A stretch of 34,899 nt of DNA from contig JANYCV010000360.1 in assembly GCA_025360145.1 (NCBI GenBank), forward strand, positions 1 to 34,899, read 5' to 3'. Under the pieces are notes generated by a model. It was not told the DNA's origin and ran no database searches. It worked only from the letters and a program-made list of their open reading frames with translations. The DNA comes from Acidobacteriaceae bacterium (GTDB lineage Bacteria; Acidobacteriota; Terriglobia; Bryobacterales; Bryobacteraceae). The translations under genes were made by a program, and so were the position numbers. Below, in pieces: positions 27,492 to 34,899 of the stretch. How positions within the stretch are numbered: the first letter of the stretch is position 1; each line of letters begins with the position of its first letter.

Positions 27492-28403
27492 ATGCGCCCC
27501 TTACTTATCCTCTCCGTGATCGCTGTTTGTTCGGCCGCTTCTATCTATGCTCAACCCGCGGCGCCGAGGGTGCCCACTGAGCCGCTGCCGCCCATACTGC
27601 TGCCATGGGAAGCGGACGTGCATACCAAGGAAGTGGACAATCTGCCTTACCCCGCACATCGGGTGGTGGGGAACGTGTACTACGTTGGAACGGCCGGCTA
27701 TGCCTCCTTCCTCATCACCTCAGACCAGGGACACATCCTGATCAATCCGAACTTTGACGATTCGGTCCCGCTAGTGCAAAAAAACGTGGAGCAACTGGGG
27801 TTCCGCTTCCAGGACATCAAAATCATATTGATCAGCCACGCGCACGGCGATCATTGCGCAGGCACGGCGCGGGCGAAGGAGTTTACCGGTGCGCAGGTGA
27901 TGGTGATGGACAGGGACGTGGAAGTGATGGAGAACGGCGGCCCCAAAGGGACGCGCGTGGCCTTTCCTCCCGTGAAGGTAGGCCGCATTCTCCATGACAT
28001 GGACGAAGTGTCGCTCGGCGGGAACCGGCTGGTAGCTCATCTCACGCCCGGCCACACCAAAGGAAACACAACCTACACGATGCAGGCGCAGGAGGGTGGA
28101 AAATCTTACAACGTTGTCATTTTGGGAAGTGCGGGTGTGAACGACGCGCACCAGCTCTTCGACAACAAAGCGTACCCGGACATGCTGCCTGATTTTGTGC
28201 GAACGTTTGAATTGCTGAAGTCGCTGCCCTGCGATATTTTTCTCGCCTCGCACGGGAAGTTCTACGGCCTGGCCGGCAAGTACGCCAAACTGGGCAAGGC
28301 CGGGCCGAATCCTTTCATCGACCCGGCCGGATACCGCGCGCACGTCACCCTGATGGAGCAGGCGCTGTACTACAAGATGGACTGGGTCAAGCGCGGAAAC
28401 TGA
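27492..28403 (+). CDS. Subclass B3 metallo-beta-lactamase-like protein with signal peptide
   Basis: ISHAHGDHCAG (HxHxDH), HLTPGHTKGNTTY, FLASHGKFYGL: full B3 zinc-ligand set; leader MRPLLILSVIAVCSAASIYAQ. Confidence 0.9.
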   Translation: MRPLLILSVIAVCSAASIYAQPAAPRVPTEPLPPILLPWEADVHTKEVDNLPYPAHRVVGNVYYVGTAGYASFLITSDQGHILINPNFDDSVPLVQKNVEQLGFRFQDIKIILISHAHGDHCAGTARAKEFTGAQVMVMDRDVEVMENGGPKGTRVAFPPVKVGRILHDMDEVSLGGNRLVAHLTPGHTKGNTTYTMQAQEGGKSYNVVILGSAGVNDAHQLFDNKAYPDMLPDFVRTFELLKSLPCDIFLASHGKFYGLAGKYAKLGKAGPNPFIDPAGYRAHVTLMEQALYYKMDWVKRGN

Positions 28404-28415
28404 TGGAGACCGTTC

Positions 28416-29057
28416 TTGTATATCCCATCCCATTTCGGCGAAGAGCGCATTGACATTCTCCACGGCTTGATCCGCCAGCACAGTCTCGCTGCGCTGGTCA
28501 CGCTTGGCCCGGATGGATTCCTCGCCAACCATATTCCGCTGATAGTAGATCCCGAACCGGCGCCATTGGGAACCCTGCGCGGACATCTTTCCAAGGCCAA
28601 TAGCCAGTGGAAAGATTCGCTCCCGGGCGTGCCGGCTCTCGCAATTTTTCAAGGTCCCGCCGCTTACATCACCCCATCCTGGTATCCTTCGAAACTGGAG
28701 ACGGGCAACGTGGTGCCCACCTACAACTACGTCGTGGTTCACGCCCACGGACTTCTGGCTACATTTGAAGATCCTGTTCGGCTCGAACGGCACCTGCGTA
28801 ATCTTACCGACTCCCATGAGGCTGCCTTCGCCGATCGGTGGTCGATTGACGACGCTCCCGCCGGCTTCATTCGCGGCTTGCTGAAAGGTATCGTGGGCAT
28901 CGAGATTCCCATCGCGCGGCTGGAGGGCAAGTGGAAGCTCAGCCAGAACCGCACGCCTGCCGATCGCGCCGGCGTCGTCGAAGGACTGACTGCATCCGCC
29001 AATCCGGCGCATCAGGATATGGCGGAACTGATTTCGCGAAAGCTCACCGGAATATAG
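28416..29057 (+). CDS. PaiB-like FMN-binding negative transcriptional regulator
   Basis: MYIPSHFGEERIDILHGLIRQHSLAALVTLGPDGFLANHIPLIVD...ITPSWYPSK...VVPTYNYVVVHAHG. TTG start preceded by GGAG. Confidence 0.92.
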   Translation: MYIPSHFGEERIDILHGLIRQHSLAALVTLGPDGFLANHIPLIVDPEPAPLGTLRGHLSKANSQWKDSLPGVPALAIFQGPAAYITPSWYPSKLETGNVVPTYNYVVVHAHGLLATFEDPVRLERHLRNLTDSHEAAFADRWSIDDAPAGFIRGLLKGIVGIEIPIARLEGKWKLSQNRTPADRAGVVEGLTASANPAHQDMAELISRKLTGI

Positions 29058-29140
29058 TGGACTGAGCGACCTAAGGCTCCAGTACTAAGTAGTTAAAGTT
29101 CTAGCACCAAAGTACCAGTATCGGATAGTATTAAGGAGAC

Positions 29141-29494
29141 ATGAACAACGGATTTCGTAGTCTTCGTCTTCGAATGATCGCGCGGGTTAGCCTTCAGCTT
29201 TCAGTGCCCGTTCTGTTCTCGACAATGCTTTGCACTGGCGCAAGCCTGGAACACGGGATGTTTAAGACCCACGCCCCTCAGCAGATAGCGAGGGCTCAGG
29301 GCGGTGACGAGTGTTCCAGTCGCGTTTTGCAAGCGCGCAGTCAGGCCACCCAGCCGACGGTTGAAGGCGACGCCTCTCGATTGAAGGCGCGCAATCAAAC
29401 CCGTGGACAGATCCGCAAGCAGCGCGCCTCCGAATCGCGGCATAGCTCTTTTACCAGACAGTACGAATACGCTCCAGTCCCCAGCGGGATCTGA
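29141..29494 (+). CDS. Small hypothetical ORF of doubtful coding status
   Basis: 117-aa ORF with AAGGAG upstream of ATG; no recognisable family; basic composition. Confidence 0.35.
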   Translation: MNNGFRSLRLRMIARVSLQLSVPVLFSTMLCTGASLEHGMFKTHAPQQIARAQGGDECSSRVLQARSQATQPTVEGDASRLKARNQTRGQIRKQRASESRHSSFTRQYEYAPVPSGI

Positions 29495-29561
29495 TGTTTT
29501 TTATTAATTTCTCTCTCCGGCAGCGATAGAATCCGGTGTAAGACCGGCGTGGTAAAGTACC

Positions 29562-29673
29562 GCTAGCGTAGTGTCTACGAATTAGTTGGATAGATCGAAC
29601 ACTGCGATTCCGCCCAAAACCAGCGTTAATCGGCGGCTAATAATGGGCACCGCATAAGTAATGGCTGCTGAGG
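29562..29673. repeat. Dispersed repeat locus 2 (motif T 29562-29596, motif R 29632-29673)
   Basis: Shares both motifs with 195-285, with motif T inverted relative to locus 1. Confidence 0.5.
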
Positions 29674-29771
29674 ACAACCGAGGAACATGGATTCTTCGAT
29701 TCGCTGACCGAGCGCGTGCCCGGTTGTCGTCGTTCACTAGTCTGTCAGTCCAACCGGAGGGAACCATCTCA

Positions 29772-30872
29772 GTGAACCGCGCCATCTTCCGCATTATCCT
29801 GCTAAGTTCTGCCGCGTTATCTGTCCTGGCAGCGCCGCCTGCTGTACACAAGACCGAAAACATCATCTTCGTGATGACCGACGGTTTCCGTCTGCAGGAA
29901 CTCTTCAACGGAGCGGAAGAATCGCTACTGGGCAAGGAAGATGCCGGCGAATCGAGCGTAGGCGCACTCAAGGAAGCCTATTGGCGGGACACGCCCGCGG
30001 CCCGGCGCGAAGCACTGCTGCCCTTCCTTTGGGGCACCTTGGCGAAAAACGGCCAGATCTACGGGAACCGCGCGCTAGAATCTGAAGCCTTCGTGACCAA
30101 CGGGAAGAACTTTTCTTATCCAGGTTACAGCGAAATCCTGTGCGGATTCCCCGATCCGAAAATCACCAGCAACGACAAGATTCTCAACGCCAATGTGACG
30201 GTGCTGGAATGGCTTCACCGGAAACCGACCTTCCGGAATAAAGTGGCGGCATTTGGAGCCTGGGACGTGTTCCCGTACATATTCAACGCCGCACGGGCCG
30301 GGTTTCCCGTGAATGCAGGGTACGATCCGTTCCCTGCCTCGCCGCTTACTCCAAAGCTGGAACTGCTGAATCAATTGAAGGCGGAAGCTCCCCGCGTATG
30401 GCCCGGCGAACCCTTCGATTCGCTGCCGTTCCACACCGCTCTGGAATACTTGAAGGAACAAAAACCACGTGTCCTATACCTCTCGTTGGGAGAGACCGAC
30501 GAGTGGGCCCACGGCGGCAATTATGCGGAGTACTTGCATTCGGCCCACCGCGTGGATGCTTATCTCAAAATTCTTTGGGACACCGTCCAATCAATGCCTC
30601 AATACCGCGGTAAAACGACGCTCATCTTTTCCACCGACCACGGCCGAGGCGACGCGCCGTCCGGGTGGAAGAGCCACGGGGTGAAGATTCCCGATTCCAA
30701 ATACATTTGGATGGCGTTTCTCGGGCCCGATACAAAGCCGCTCGGTGAGCGATCCAAGACCACGCCAGTGACGCAGAGCCAGATCGCTGCTACATTGGCC
30801 GCGTTGCTCGGGGAAGATTATGCCGGAGCGGTGGAGAAGGCCGGGAAGCCGGTAATGGATGTCCTGCGGTAA
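29772..30872 (+). CDS. Alkaline phosphatase/sulfatase-fold protein, secreted
   Basis: GTG start after GGAGGG; leader VNRAIFRIILLSSAALSVLAAP; NIIFVMTDGFRLQELFNGAEE; LYLSLGETDEWAHGGNYAEYLHSAHRVDAYLKILWD; IFSTDHGRGDAPSGWKSHG. Confidence 0.85.
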   Translation: MNRAIFRIILLSSAALSVLAAPPAVHKTENIIFVMTDGFRLQELFNGAEESLLGKEDAGESSVGALKEAYWRDTPAARREALLPFLWGTLAKNGQIYGNRALESEAFVTNGKNFSYPGYSEILCGFPDPKITSNDKILNANVTVLEWLHRKPTFRNKVAAFGAWDVFPYIFNAARAGFPVNAGYDPFPASPLTPKLELLNQLKAEAPRVWPGEPFDSLPFHTALEYLKEQKPRVLYLSLGETDEWAHGGNYAEYLHSAHRVDAYLKILWDTVQSMPQYRGKTTLIFSTDHGRGDAPSGWKSHGVKIPDSKYIWMAFLGPDTKPLGERSKTTPVTQSQIAATLAALLGEDYAGAVEKAGKPVMDVLR

Positions 30873-30908
30873 ATAGCATGGACTCCCGGCGCTTCCGCAC
30901 AGCGCCCG

Positions 30909-31742
30909 TCAGTGCGTCATCGAATAAACAACGTAGTTAATCCCATAGCGGTAGGCGAGCGTAGTCATCTCCGCGGGATAGTAAGGCACATCGGCGAACT
31001 CCCACGCGTCCGCCACGTCGGTGTTAAAGTTCACGGCTACCACCATACGATTCTTATCGTCATACATCGCGCGCCACGCGGGCTGGGTGCCTTCAGGCTG
31101 CACGATCTGAACTGTTCCGCCCGGCCCGCGCCGCAAATGCCGGGAGCCCGGAATAAACGTCAAGTCTTTCTGCTCGATGTCGTAAAGGACGTGCATCACA
31201 GAATCTGTCTCGCCGATATCCGTAATCGGCCGGTCCGGAAATACCCGAGCCATCGTCTGGCGGAACACATCCCATTGCTCGGGGCCCCAAAAGTCATCCA
31301 CCACCAGGAACCCGCCGCGCAGCAGATACTCGCGCAAGCGCGCCGTCTCGGCGTCCGTCAGGCCCCACCATCCAGCCTGCGTCGCGTAGATCCATGGATA
31401 ATCGAAGATTCTGTCGTCGGTGAGGCGCAGGTGCCGCGGATCGCCGGTGTCGACTCTGGTCAAACGCTGAAGGCCCACGGTGAAGTGATTTTCCGCCGCG
31501 GGCCAGTCCACATTCCACCAACCGCTCCCCTGTCCATCGCGTGACGAATATCCGAATCTACGGTGGTACTGCGGCAAGTCCGTATATTCCAGACGAAGGA
31601 AATGAAACTCGGCAGCGCGGACCGGCATCGGAGCGTCGTCTTCCTCACGCTCCTGAAAGCGGCCCCGCTGCGCCAGCCCCGCGATCGCGATCAGCAGGAA
31701 CGCCGATGCAGCCGTGCCGGTTATCAGAAGCCCCCGGTTCAT
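30909..31742 (-). CDS. DUF4159 domain-containing protein
   Basis: EFHFLRLEYTDLPQ...LTDDRIFDYPWIYATQAGWWGLTDAETARLREYLLRGGFLVVDDFWGPEQWDVFRQTMARVFPDRPI is typical of DUF4159. Confidence 0.88.
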   Translation of the reverse strand: MNRGLLITGTAASAFLLIAIAGLAQRGRFQEREEDDAPMPVRAAEFHFLRLEYTDLPQYHRRFGYSSRDGQGSGWWNVDWPAAENHFTVGLQRLTRVDTGDPRHLRLTDDRIFDYPWIYATQAGWWGLTDAETARLREYLLRGGFLVVDDFWGPEQWDVFRQTMARVFPDRPITDIGETDSVMHVLYDIEQKDLTFIPGSRHLRRGPGGTVQIVQPEGTQPAWRAMYDDKNRMVVAVNFNTDVADAWEFADVPYYPAEMTTLAYRYGINYVVYSMTH

Positions 31743-32114
31743 GAAGCCGCTATCTGGGCGATAAGAGGGATCTCAATCCGGGTGCCATCCATTTTCGCCA
31801 TAGACTTTATCATATTCTGACAGGAAGGCGGACGCACGCGGGAAGGCACGGTTAACCCCACGGCCGCCTGGACTGCCGGGTAGTCCGTTCCAGTCTACGC
31901 TTTTTGCGAACAGCCCATAGCTAATCTTTTTGATTGATCCCAGAGAAGGAATCAATTGCGGATAGCCGTGGACGGGCTTACACAACGAAAGTAATCGCTT
32001 CCTCCGTTGGCCCCTGAGTTCACGGCGTAATGTCACCGGTGGAACCTGTCTTTTGCCTCCTTGCATTCCAATTCCGGCGGTAGGCCGGAAGCGGATCTCA
32101 ATCGATGAGGAGTT

Positions 32115-34781
32115 TTGAGCAGGAGCGCAAGCGTCGGCCCGTTAGACGATAGTTACATCTTGACCCTTGACGAGATAGGCAACCTCGCGGCTGAAGGCGG
32201 CAAACCGGCGGAAACCCTCATGAACGTCGTGGCGCTCATCGCGCGGCGTTTCCGGACCGGGGTATGCTCGGCATACCTGCTGGAACCCGATCGCGCGAAC
32301 CTCGTCCTGGCCGCCACCCTCGGTCTCCGAAGTCAATGCATCGGCACACTCCGCCCGGCGTTGAACGAAGGCCTCGTGGGGCTGGTGGCGGAGCAAGTCC
32401 GTCCCATCAACGTGGAGCAAGTGAAGAATCACCCGCGCTTCAAGTATTTTGGCGAGGCCGCCGAGGACACCTATCAATCCTTCCGCGGCGTCCCCCTCAT
32501 CGATCACGGGGTCTTGCAAGGCGTGCTTGTCGTACAGACGGTGGACGCGCGCCTGTTCCGGGAAGATGAAGTCCGGATGCTAACTGAAGCGGCCGCCCAG
32601 GTGGCCCCAGTCGTCAGCGAAGCGCGCACTCTCGATCGATTCATCGCGCCGGCTCAGGAGCGGCTCTGGGCCCTGGCGCGAAACCTCTGGTGGAGTTGGG
32701 ACAACGACAGCATCAGTCTGTTTCGCGACCTGGACCCGGTGCGTTTCCGCAAATTGAACAACAACCCCATTTCCCTGCTCTCAGAGATTTCTCTGCCGGA
32801 AATGGAACGCCGCGCCACCGAACTGGTGCTGCACAGCCGCATCAACTATGCCTACCGGCGCCAGCAGGAATACCTGCAGGCTGGCGGCACCTGGGATGCC
32901 GTGAACGCTGGAGTTCTGCGTCCGCGGCCCGTGGCGTATTTCTCGGCGGAGTTTTGCTTGCACGAATCCATTCCCGTATATTCCGGCGGCTTGGGTATTC
33001 TGGCCGGCGATCATATCAAGAGTGCGTCCGACCTGGATATTCCCCTTGTCGGCGTGGGTCTTTTCTACGGACAAGGGTACTTTCTCCAACGGCTGGACCA
33101 AGGCGGATGGCAACACGAGGAATACCTGCGTACGGACGTAAATCAATTGCCTATGGAATCCGCCATCGGGTCCGGCGGCAAACCAGTCACGGTTGAGATT
33201 CATACCCGTGGCGGGTCCATTCGCGCCAAGGTCTGGCGTATGAAGGTGGGCCGCTGCGATCTATTTCTACTCGACTCGAACGTGGAGGGAAACGCCCCTG
33301 AAGATCGCGAATTGACGTCGCGCCTTTATGGCGGAGACTCACGAATCCGCATCCGCCAGGAGTTGCTGCTTGGCGTCGGCGGCTTTCGAGCTCTCCGCGC
33401 CATGGGCATTACCCCGGGCGTGCTTCACATGAATGAAGGACCCAGCGGATTTGCCGTGCTTGGAGCCATTCGCAGCCGCATGGGGGAAGAGGGAGTCAGC
33501 TTCGATCAGGCAGTGCCGCGCGTTTCCCGCGAGGTGGTTTTCACCACCCACACACCGGTTCCGGCTGGCCACGACCGGTTCGATGGCGACACGATTGAGG
33601 AACATCTTGCGCCCCTGCGGGACGAGCTTGGACTCTCTCGCGACAGGCTGATGTACCTGGGGCGTGAATCCCCCGGCAATCACCACGAGCAATTCTGTAT
33701 GACCGTTTTGGGCTTGAAACTCTCGCGCCGCGCCAATGCAGTCTCAGCTCTGCACGGCGAGGTATCGCGTGCGATGTGGACGGGGCTGTTCCCCGCCAAA
33801 TCGGAAGAAGCCGTTCCCATCGGCCACATCACCAACGGCGTACACGTCCACTCCTGGCTGGCCCCGCAGATGTTCCGGCTCTATGACCGGAAACTGGGCG
33901 CCGACTGGCACGAGCATAGCGGCCATACCAGCATTTGGGAAGGGATTGAGGGCGTCGACGATGGAGAACTGTGGGAAACGCATCGCAGCTTGAAGTCGCG
34001 GCTGATTGAATTTGTGCGCCGCAGAGCGATTGAACGAACTGAGCTCCGCGGAGAGAACGGTGAGATGTTGCAGCGCCTTGGCCGCGTGCTGAGCCCGGAT
34101 GCCTTGACCATCGGTTTCGCGCGCCGCTTTGCCACCTACAAGCGAGCCATTTTGATTCTGGCGGATATTGAAAGACTGGCGACGATGGTGAACGATCCCA
34201 AACGCCCCGTGCAGTTTGTCTTCGCCGGCAAGGCCCACCCTCGGGATGAACCTGGCAAGCGGGGGCTGCAACAGATCGCACGGTTGATGCGCGACCGCCA
34301 GTTCTCAGACAAGTTCGTGTTCGTGGAAGACTACGACATCAACGTCGGACGCCATTTCGTGCAGGGCGTGGACGTCTGGCTGAATAATCCGAGACGGCCG
34401 CTGGAGGCATCTGGAACCAGCGGTCAGAAGGTGGTCTTGAATGGCGGATTGAACCTCTCCGTGCTGGACGGCTGGTGGGCCGAGGCCTACGATGGTCTGA
34501 ACGGATTTCCGATCGGCACCGGACGAACGCATTCAAACATGGATATTCATGATACCCGCGACGGCGACGACCTGTACCTAACACTTCGCGACGAAGTAAT
34601 TCCGCTGTATTATCAGCGCGACCATGATGGATTCCCGCGAGGCTGGATTAAGCGCATGAAGCAAACCATCCGGACGCTGGGCTGGCGGTTCAGCGCGGAT
34701 CGAATGGTGATGGACTACACGTCTCAGTGCTATGTTCCGGCGGCTGGGGGAACGTCCAGCGATATGAAAGCTCCGGCTTAG
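32115..34781 (+). CDS. glgP: Alpha-glucan phosphorylase with N-terminal GAF domain
   Basis: N-terminal ~170 aa PtsP-like GAF (YQSFRGVPLIDHGVLQGVLVVQTVDARLF); then RLWALARNLWWSWDND, YFSAEFCLHESIPVYSGGLGILAGDHIKSASDLDIP, VFTTHTPVPAGHDRF, AGKAHPRDEPGK. Probable TTG start. Confidence 0.93.
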   Translation: MSRSASVGPLDDSYILTLDEIGNLAAEGGKPAETLMNVVALIARRFRTGVCSAYLLEPDRANLVLAATLGLRSQCIGTLRPALNEGLVGLVAEQVRPINVEQVKNHPRFKYFGEAAEDTYQSFRGVPLIDHGVLQGVLVVQTVDARLFREDEVRMLTEAAAQVAPVVSEARTLDRFIAPAQERLWALARNLWWSWDNDSISLFRDLDPVRFRKLNNNPISLLSEISLPEMERRATELVLHSRINYAYRRQQEYLQAGGTWDAVNAGVLRPRPVAYFSAEFCLHESIPVYSGGLGILAGDHIKSASDLDIPLVGVGLFYGQGYFLQRLDQGGWQHEEYLRTDVNQLPMESAIGSGGKPVTVEIHTRGGSIRAKVWRMKVGRCDLFLLDSNVEGNAPEDRELTSRLYGGDSRIRIRQELLLGVGGFRALRAMGITPGVLHMNEGPSGFAVLGAIRSRMGEEGVSFDQAVPRVSREVVFTTHTPVPAGHDRFDGDTIEEHLAPLRDELGLSRDRLMYLGRESPGNHHEQFCMTVLGLKLSRRANAVSALHGEVSRAMWTGLFPAKSEEAVPIGHITNGVHVHSWLAPQMFRLYDRKLGADWHEHSGHTSIWEGIEGVDDGELWETHRSLKSRLIEFVRRRAIERTELRGENGEMLQRLGRVLSPDALTIGFARRFATYKRAILILADIERLATMVNDPKRPVQFVFAGKAHPRDEPGKRGLQQIARLMRDRQFSDKFVFVEDYDINVGRHFVQGVDVWLNNPRRPLEASGTSGQKVVLNGGLNLSVLDGWWAEAYDGLNGFPIGTGRTHSNMDIHDTRDGDDLYLTLRDEVIPLYYQRDHDGFPRGWIKRMKQTIRTLGWRFSADRMVMDYTSQCYVPAAGGTSSDMKAPA

Positions 34782-34899
34782 TACAGGCTGTTCCACCCAA
34801 TTCTAGAAACTGGGTATGTGCTTGACTCAAGTGGGTACGGTCTGGCAGCGTTTCGTGTGGCTGGCGCATTGGCGCCTTCGTCCCGCTTCCAGCAGCGGG

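Noticed and set aside
27771-29012. 413-aa minus-strand ORF opposite the MBL and PaiB genes
   Set aside because: Spans two well-supported plus-strand genes and shows shadow-ORF composition.
31773-32066. 97-aa minus-strand ORF between DUF4159 and the phosphorylase
   Set aside because: No ribosome-binding site or motif seen; basic composition typical of random intergenic ORF.
1-34899. CRISPR array, tRNA or rRNA genes
   Set aside because: No regularly spaced repeats, tRNA cloverleaf-like segments or rRNA signatures were recognised by eye; a tRNAscan/CRISPR tool run would be decisive.

Overview
The window looks like an acidobacterial chromosome segment of the Solibacter/Bryobacter type (inferred from gene content; not searched). 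The left third (276-10257, all minus strand) is a co-directional catabolic or secreted-protein cluster: DUF1501, a DUF1549/DUF1553 cytochrome-like protein, a CBM9-like/PKD protein, DUF362, an uncharacterised protein, an MFS transporter and a creatininase-family protein. The segment 10258-16566 looks accessory. It has decayed IS-like DNA, a small AvrRpt2/C39-type papain-like cysteine protease next to a large secreted protein, a hairpin-rich intergenic region, and a three-gene overlapping cassette (14536-16124) ending in a HEPN-like protein. That cassette is my best candidate for an undescribed system. The rest is mostly conserved: GT2 and GT-C membrane glycosyltransferases, a TonB-dependent receptor, two TPR-type proteins, RNase III, FlbD/MotA/MotB, a MerR regulator, a subclass B3 metallo-beta-lactamase-like protein, a PaiB-like FMN-binding protein, a phosphatase/sulfatase-fold protein, DUF4159, and a GAF/alpha-glucan phosphorylase fusion. 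Notable non-coding structure includes a ~156-bp diverged tandem duplication across a gene junction (4387-4697), a perfect 17-bp GC-rich hairpin (14276-14322), a 14-bp palindrome directly after the HEPN gene, a paired direct repeat in a 68-bp divergent promoter, and two related repeat motifs shared between the far left (195-285) and 29562-29673. All product calls rest on reading the translations; no database search was possible.
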